Shown: piece after piece, positions 60,103-64,000 of the stretch
Layout of the letters: each line of letters opens with the position of its first letter
How positions within the stretch are numbered: position 1 is the first letter of the stretch
Origin: Bradyrhizobium sp. Ghvi
GTDB taxonomy: Bacteria; Pseudomonadota; Alphaproteobacteria; Rhizobiales; Xanthobacteraceae
DNA length: 64,000 nucleotides
Assembly: GCF_900115265.1 (NCBI RefSeq)
Contig: NZ_FOVU01000008.1
Span: 62,001 to 126,000 of the forward strand
Direction of reading: 5' to 3'
Translations under genes and position numbers: made by a program
The notes under the pieces: generated by a model
What the model saw: only the letters and a program-made list of their open reading frames with translations
Told to the model about the DNA's origin: nothing
Databases searched by the model: none

Positions 60103-61175
60103 GGCTCTTGATCCTGTTCGATGCGGACGTGCTGTCCCGGCTTGAGGCTGTGAATTCCGGCGGTGACGATTCGAGTGCCCGCGGCAAGTCCGCCGATGAC
60201 GCGGATGCCCGCCGGTTCGGCGACGCCATCGATCTTCTGCAGCGAGACGGTGCTGGTGGATTGATCGACCACCCAGACGAAATCGGCGCCGTCCTTGGCG
60301 AGTACCGCTGATGGGGGCAGGCGCAGGTTCTTGCCCTGGTCCTTGCCGAGCGTGACCGTGACGGTCGCGCCGAGACGGAAGCTTTCAGGCGGGTCGTCGA
60401 GCGCGATACGGACACGTCGCAACCGCGTCACCGGATCAGCTTGCGGCGCGATTTCGCGGATCCTGCCCACGACCTGAACAGCGGGAAAAAGCTGCAGGCT
60501 GATGGTGAACGGAAGACCGACTTCGAGCGGCACGGGAAGGTCTTCGCCGATATCGACGACCGCCTCGCGAATGTCGGGCCGCGCAATCGTCACCACGGTT
60601 TGACCGGGCGAGACTACCTGGCCGACTTCCGCGCCGACCGCGGTGACGACGCCACCGAAATCGGCCTTGATCTGGGCATAGCCGAGCTGTTCGATCGCCT
60701 TGGTCAGGCTCGCCTGCTCCTGCGCGACGCTGGCTTCGGCGCCGGCGCGGGCCTGCTCGGCATTATCAAGCGTCTGCCTGGTGGTCGCATCACTGCTGAT
60801 GAGCGTGCGTTGCCGCTCTTCCGTGGCCCTGGCCGTCTCAAGCTGTGCCCCGGCTTTCGCCAGCTGGGCTTTGGCCGCTCGAACGGCGAGATCGAGTGCG
60901 TTGGGATCGATCGTGCCGATGATTTGGCCCTCGCGAACGACGTCGCCGACATAGACCGGACGCGATGTCAGGCGTCCGAGCACCCGAAATCCGAGGTTGG
61001 TCTTGTAGCGTGGCTCGACGGCGCCGACGGCAACCGCGCTGTTGCCGCTGCTCGGCTCAGCCAGCATGGAGAGCACGGGCCGCACCGGCTCGGGTGCGCT
61101 CGTCTCCTGCTGACATCCTGTTAGCAACGAGGCCGCCGCGAGCGTGCCAGCCATCATCATGACCTGCCGCTTCAT
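60099..61175 (-). CDS. RND membrane-fusion lipoprotein (second)
   Basis: 358 aa. Lipoprotein signal with lipobox LLTGC (Cys near 21), barrel-sandwich hybrid (GAVEPRYKTNLGFRVLGRL, GDVVREGQIIGTIDP), alpha-hairpin and beta-barrel domains in the HlyD-family order. It bridges the RND pump and outer-membrane channel. It overlaps genes on both sides by 4 bp. Operons with two fusion proteins usually need both for a heteromeric adaptor. Confidence 0.94.
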   Translation of the reverse strand: MKRQVMMMAGTLAAASLLTGCQQETSAPEPVRPVLSMLAEPSSGNSAVAVGAVEPRYKTNLGFRVLGRLTSRPVYVGDVVREGQIIGTIDPNALDLAVRAAKAQLAKAGAQLETARATEERQRTLISSDATTRQTLDNAEQARAGAEASVAQEQASLTKAIEQLGYAQIKADFGGVVTAVGAEVGQVVSPGQTVVTIARPDIREAVVDIGEDLPVPLEVGLPFTISLQLFPAVQVVGRIREIAPQADPVTRLRRVRIALDDPPESFRLGATVTVTLGKDQGKNLRLPPSAVLAKDGADFVWVVDQSTSTVSLQKIDGVAEPAGIRVIGGLAAGTRIVTAGIHSLKPGQHVRIEQDQEP

Positions 61176-62290
61176 GACCGGCCTCCCTCCTCAGCGACCG
61201 ACTGGCCGACACTCAACAGCTTGCCGCCGTCGACGACGACGCGCTCGCCGGGCTCGAGGCCCGCCTTGATCAGCACCTGACCGGCTTCATAAGCGCCGAC
61301 CGTGACCGGCTTCAGCAACGCCGTCTGCGTTTTCGGATCGACGGTCCAGACCGCGGGCTTCCTGCCCGCGGCCATCAGCGCGCTCCAGGGCAGGACGATC
61401 TCGTCCAGGGGCTTCGCCTTGACCGTCCCTGCAACGGCGCTGCCAAGCGTCATCGCTGCCGGCGGGTTATCGATGGACACCTTGACCCGGATCGTGGAGC
61501 TCTTCGCATCGATCGCTGGTGAAATCTCCCTCACCTCTCCCGTCGCTGTCACGCCGGGATCAGAGACCAGCGCCAGCGTGACGCGGCGGCTGTCGGTCTG
61601 GCCGAGAAAGACGGATTCATAGACGTCGAAGACGGCATCTCGCTCCCCGTCCTGGGCGAGCGAGAACAGGGGTTGCGCGGCCGGCACGACCTGGCCGACC
61701 TCGAGATTTCGCGCGGTCACGACGCCGTCGGCTTCGGCGCGAAGGACGGTATAGCCCAGCGCATCCTGCGCGGTGCCGAGCTGCGCCCGGGCCGCTTCCA
61801 GCACGCCCTCCGCCGTCCGCAAGCCCTCCTGGGCCTGATCGTAAACGGTGCGGGTGGTGAAGCCGCTTGCGATCAGCGCTTTCTGCCGCTCGAACGTTGC
61901 CTTCGCCACGCGCAGCTGAGCTTCGGCGGAGGCCACTGCCGCGGTCGCAGCATCCACGTCGGCCGCCTGCTCGGCGGGATCGAGCCGGGCGAGGACGTCG
62001 CCCTTGTTGACATGAGCACCGACGTCCACGGCGCGGGCAACCACACGTCCGCTAACGCGGAACGATAGATCGGCACGGAAGCGAGCCTGAACCTCGCCCG
62101 TCAATGTGATGGTGGCCTGCCGCTCGCGCGGCTGCACGATCGCGGTCCGGACCAATGCGGCGCGGTTGGGCGTCTGCGCCGAGTGATCGTTGCAACCGGT
62201 CAGAGCAAGGCTGACAAGCACGGCCGCTGCGACGCACCTCGCCGCATGTGGCGCTCGAACGGTACGAATTGGATGAGCCTGGATTGTCAT
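61172..62290 (-). CDS. RND membrane-fusion lipoprotein (first)
   Basis: 372 aa. Lipobox LALTGC (Cys near 33) after an unusually long basic leader (TIQAHPIRTVRAPHAARC). Barrel-sandwich segments GEVQARFRADLSFRVSGR and ALDPAEQAADV-type lipoyl-like region, then hairpin and beta-barrel. Paralogue of the next gene with limited similarity. Its ATG overlaps the kinase-like gene stop. Confidence 0.94.
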   Translation of the reverse strand: MTIQAHPIRTVRAPHAARCVAAAVLVSLALTGCNDHSAQTPNRAALVRTAIVQPRERQATITLTGEVQARFRADLSFRVSGRVVARAVDVGAHVNKGDVLARLDPAEQAADVDAATAAVASAEAQLRVAKATFERQKALIASGFTTRTVYDQAQEGLRTAEGVLEAARAQLGTAQDALGYTVLRAEADGVVTARNLEVGQVVPAAQPLFSLAQDGERDAVFDVYESVFLGQTDSRRVTLALVSDPGVTATGEVREISPAIDAKSSTIRVKVSIDNPPAAMTLGSAVAGTVKAKPLDEIVLPWSALMAAGRKPAVWTVDPKTQTALLKPVTVGAYEAGQVLIKAGLEPGERVVVDGGKLLSVGQSVAEEGGRS

Positions 62291-63066
62291 GGCGCGACCG
62301 GGCGGCGGGAAGGCGACAGCAGCCCGCCGAGCGCATCGGCGGCTTGGCGGGAAGCGAGCGCGGCGTCACTTGGAGCGGCGGCTTTGGCGCGGCGCGGAGC
62401 CCTGATCTGGCGCGTTGCGATGGTCCAGTTTGCGTCCCGCTCGCGCTGGGTCAGCGGGAATGACAAGACGATCGAGGTGAACTCGGCGCCAAAACCCTGC
62501 TCGATCCGGCCGCCGAGCCCCCGCGCGATATCCTTGGCAATTCGCAATTCGCGATCGGAAACGTCCCGCGCGGGACGCGAGCCGTTGTCCAGGATCACGC
62601 AGTTCACCAGCGCGCCGTTGCGTGTCAGCTTGACCTTGATCTGCCCGGCCCGCCCGTCGAAACAGGCGTGCCTTGCCGCGTGCATCACGAGCTCATGGAC
62701 GACCAGCCCCAGGTGCCAGCAGCGCTCCGGCTGAAGCGCAAGGGATTGGGTCGCGAAGGCCAATTGAATGTCCATCCGATCCAGGACCGCCCGCCGCATG
62801 CCGCCGCCGAGCTTGCGAATGAAGGTGGCGGCGTGGATCAGCGTGTCGCCCGCGGGCGTGGCCAGCGCGCGATGCACATCGGCGTAGCCATGCAGCAGCT
62901 CGACGACATCGCTCAGCGCGCGTTTGGCTTCCGTCGCCTCGACCCGGATGGCCGCGGCGGAGACCAAGTCGATGGCGAAGGCGACACCATTGGTGACCCT
63001 GTGATGCAGCTCGCGCAGCAGCACGCCTGGGTGCACGCCGGACGGGTCTGGGTTCGAAACAGTCAC
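62287..63066 (-). CDS. HWE/HisKA_2-type histidine-kinase-like protein with degenerate ATP-binding motifs
   Basis: 259 aa from GTG 63066 (GAGGAG 7 bp upstream). DHp-like helix LLRELHHRVTNGVAFAIDLV with phospho-acceptor His near residues 21-22, then a HATPase-like domain (about 110-220). In the N-box ELVMHAARHA the Asn that binds Mg-ATP is replaced by His, and the G1 box reads LDNGSRPA instead of DNGxG. Phospho-transfer from ATP is therefore doubtful. No receiver or PAS domain. First gene of the RND operon, overlapping the first fusion-protein gene by 4 bp. It may be a pseudokinase or a decayed sensor. Confidence 0.8.
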   Translation of the reverse strand: MTVSNPDPSGVHPGVLLRELHHRVTNGVAFAIDLVSAAAIRVEATEAKRALSDVVELLHGYADVHRALATPAGDTLIHAATFIRKLGGGMRRAVLDRMDIQLAFATQSLALQPERCWHLGLVVHELVMHAARHACFDGRAGQIKVKLTRNGALVNCVILDNGSRPARDVSDRELRIAKDIARGLGGRIEQGFGAEFTSIVLSFPLTQRERDANWTIATRQIRAPRRAKAAAPSDAALASRQAADALGGLLSPSRRPVAP

Positions 63067-63179
63067 GACATTCTCCTCATTCGGCTCGGACCATCGGGGC
63101 TCGAACGCCCCCAGCTTTGCGACCCGATCGTTCGGGACCACCCGGCTGGCCCGCAAAAGCGTCGAGATCGGAATATAAT

Positions 63180-63198
63180 AAACTATACCGTATATTTT
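63180..63198. promoter_or_regulatory. 19-bp operator-like palindrome between TetR gene and RND operon
   Basis: Near-perfect inverted repeat centred on 63189: AAACTATAC-C-GTATATTTT, with TATAC/GTATA as the exact core and matching AA/TT flanks. It lies between the divergent starts at 63066 and 63277 and is embedded in AT-rich promoter-like DNA (TATAATA to the left). It is the likely binding site of the adjacent TetR protein. Confidence 0.7.
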
Positions 63199-63276
63199 CT
63201 TTTTCTTGCCTTTCTTCGCGGGCCGTGTCAAGCGGGAAAGCGAAACGCACAGACTCGTGATTTCGGAGGTTTAAGA

Positions 63277-63927
63277 ATGAAGAAGACGAAGCGAGGCAGA
63301 CCGCCCAAGGATCTCGCCGGAGACGCGCCGGCACGCATTCTCGATGCGGCCCAGCAGCTGTTTTTGGAAAAGGGCTACCGCAGCGCCAGCATTGACGACA
63401 TTTCCGAGCTCGCCCCTGCAAGCAAGCCGACGATCTATGCCCATTTCCCCGGCAAGGAAGCGCTGTTCGCGGCGGTGGTGGCCCGCACGGTTGAGGGACT
63501 GACCGATTTCGAGGGCTTCTCGCCGGAAGGCCGCACCATTGAAGACAAATTGATGAACCTCGGTACCGCAATCGTCGAAAGATTCGTGGAGGAATCGGTG
63601 GACCTGGTCCGCGCGACCATCGCCGAATCGCAGCGATTTCCCGAATTGAGCCGCAACGTTCATGACACCGCGCGTGAACGCTCCCAGGCAGCGGTGTCCC
63701 AGTTGCTGGACGATGCCACGCAGAAGCTCGCGCGCAACCCGAGGGGCCCGTTTAGCCCCAAGCGAAGCCGCGCCACCGCGCAGATCTTCCTTGACCTCAT
63801 TCTACTGCCGATGCTGTTCCGCTCGCTCGTCGGCGAGACGCCGAAGGACTTGGAGAAGGAGCTTCCCGGCTTCGTGCGCGAGCGCGTCGGTTTTTTCCTG
63901 GCAGCCTGCGAGACGGATTGGTCTTAG
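63277..63927 (+). CDS. TetR/AcrR-family repressor
   Basis: 216 aa from ATG 63277 with CGGAGGT upstream; the frame is open further but is not family-like. N-terminal HTH (residues 18-62; RILDAAQQLFLEKGYRSASI, SKPTIYAHFPGKEALF), preceded by a basic arm KKTKRGRPPKD. The C-terminal helical domain binds effector. It is divergent from the RND operon with a palindrome in between, the standard layout of an efflux-pump repressor. The last 73 bases of the window (63928-64000) show no gene I can support. Confidence 0.93.
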   Translation: MKKTKRGRPPKDLAGDAPARILDAAQQLFLEKGYRSASIDDISELAPASKPTIYAHFPGKEALFAAVVARTVEGLTDFEGFSPEGRTIEDKLMNLGTAIVERFVEESVDLVRATIAESQRFPELSRNVHDTARERSQAAVSQLLDDATQKLARNPRGPFSPKRSRATAQIFLDLILLPMLFRSLVGETPKDLEKELPGFVRERVGFFLAACETDWS

Positions 63928-64000
63928 GAGGATGAAGGCCCGTCCTCTTGATTTGGTCGGCGGGGAGGCGTCCGCGTCAGCCGGCGGCGCGACGCCATCT

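Noticed and set aside
63942..64000. Open frame ATGAAGGCC... at the right edge directly after AGGAGG
   Set aside because: The Shine-Dalgarno touches the ATG with no spacing, and only about 20 codons are visible, so it cannot be supported.

Overview
The window reads as chromosome of an alphaproteobacterium of the Bradyrhizobium / Nitrobacteraceae type. This is an inference from high GC content with strong GC3, dense translationally coupled operons (many ATGA overlaps), the HutF (formimidoylglutamate deiminase) version of histidine degradation, a Tad/Cpa pilus locus of rhizobial type, a divergent LysR- and Lrp-controlled catabolic repertoire, and small proteins of the kind common in Bradyrhizobium. 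No rRNA, intact tRNA, CRISPR array or intact insertion sequence was seen.

Layout. 1-8.1 kb: histidine utilisation. hutH (cut by the window edge) and hutI run leftward, hutF and hutC run rightward, and a perfect 20-bp palindrome sits between them as the likely HutC operator. A NitT/TauT-type ABC importer and an M20 metallo-amidohydrolase follow hutC. 8.1-11.7 kb: small accessory genes (basic Myb/SANT-like protein, DUF72 protein, Cys-rich copper-binding-type helical bundle protein, NADPH:FMN reductase-like protein, isochorismatase-like hydrolase). 11.9-15.2 kb: a YdeP/FdhA-like molybdopterin oxidoreductase divergent from its likely sulfur-transfer partner FdhD. 15.3-25.7 kb: a compact 12-gene leftward operon with a divergent LysR gene. 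It holds a ketopantoate-reductase-like dehydrogenase, a VOC protein, a MaoC hydratase, a CaiB CoA-transferase, two different shikimate/quinate dehydrogenases, a polar-amino-acid-type ABC importer, a type II dehydroquinase and a Gfo/Idh/MocA oxidoreductase. It looks like an uptake and degradation route for a hydroaromatic or related acid, and I do not recognise it as a described pathway.

25.7-34.2 kb: an alpha/beta-hydrolase gene, an Lrp/AsnC regulator and a branched-chain 2-oxoacid dehydrogenase operon (ACT-domain protein, E1alpha, E1beta, E2, E3). This block is bracketed by two homologous 3'-end remnants of an MFS transporter gene. 34.4-47.6 kb: a complete Tad (Flp) pilus locus on the minus strand, with an isoprenylcysteine-carboxyl-methyltransferase-like gene embedded between tadC and tadE, and with the secretin cpaC split off in a second unit with a lipoprotein and tadD. 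47.6-51.2 kb: a loose, AT-richer region with small genes, an H-NS-family protein, palindromes sharing a TCATTAAAT core with the pilin upstream region, and the 3' half of a tRNA-Lys(CTT) gene, which may be an old attachment site.

51.2-56.2 kb: signalling genes: a PAS-GGDEF-EAL protein, a globin-coupled methyl-accepting protein, a truncated second protoglobin gene directly upstream of it, and a PAS-PAS-XRE protein. 56.5-63.9 kb: an RND efflux operon that begins with a histidine-kinase-like protein whose ATP-binding motifs look degenerate, followed by two membrane-fusion lipoproteins, the RND pump and a Pro/Gly-rich secreted protein. A divergent TetR gene and a 19-bp operator-like palindrome control its upstream end.

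Starts were chosen by operon overlap, Shine-Dalgarno sequences and family length. All functional calls rest on reading motifs by eye; no database search was run.
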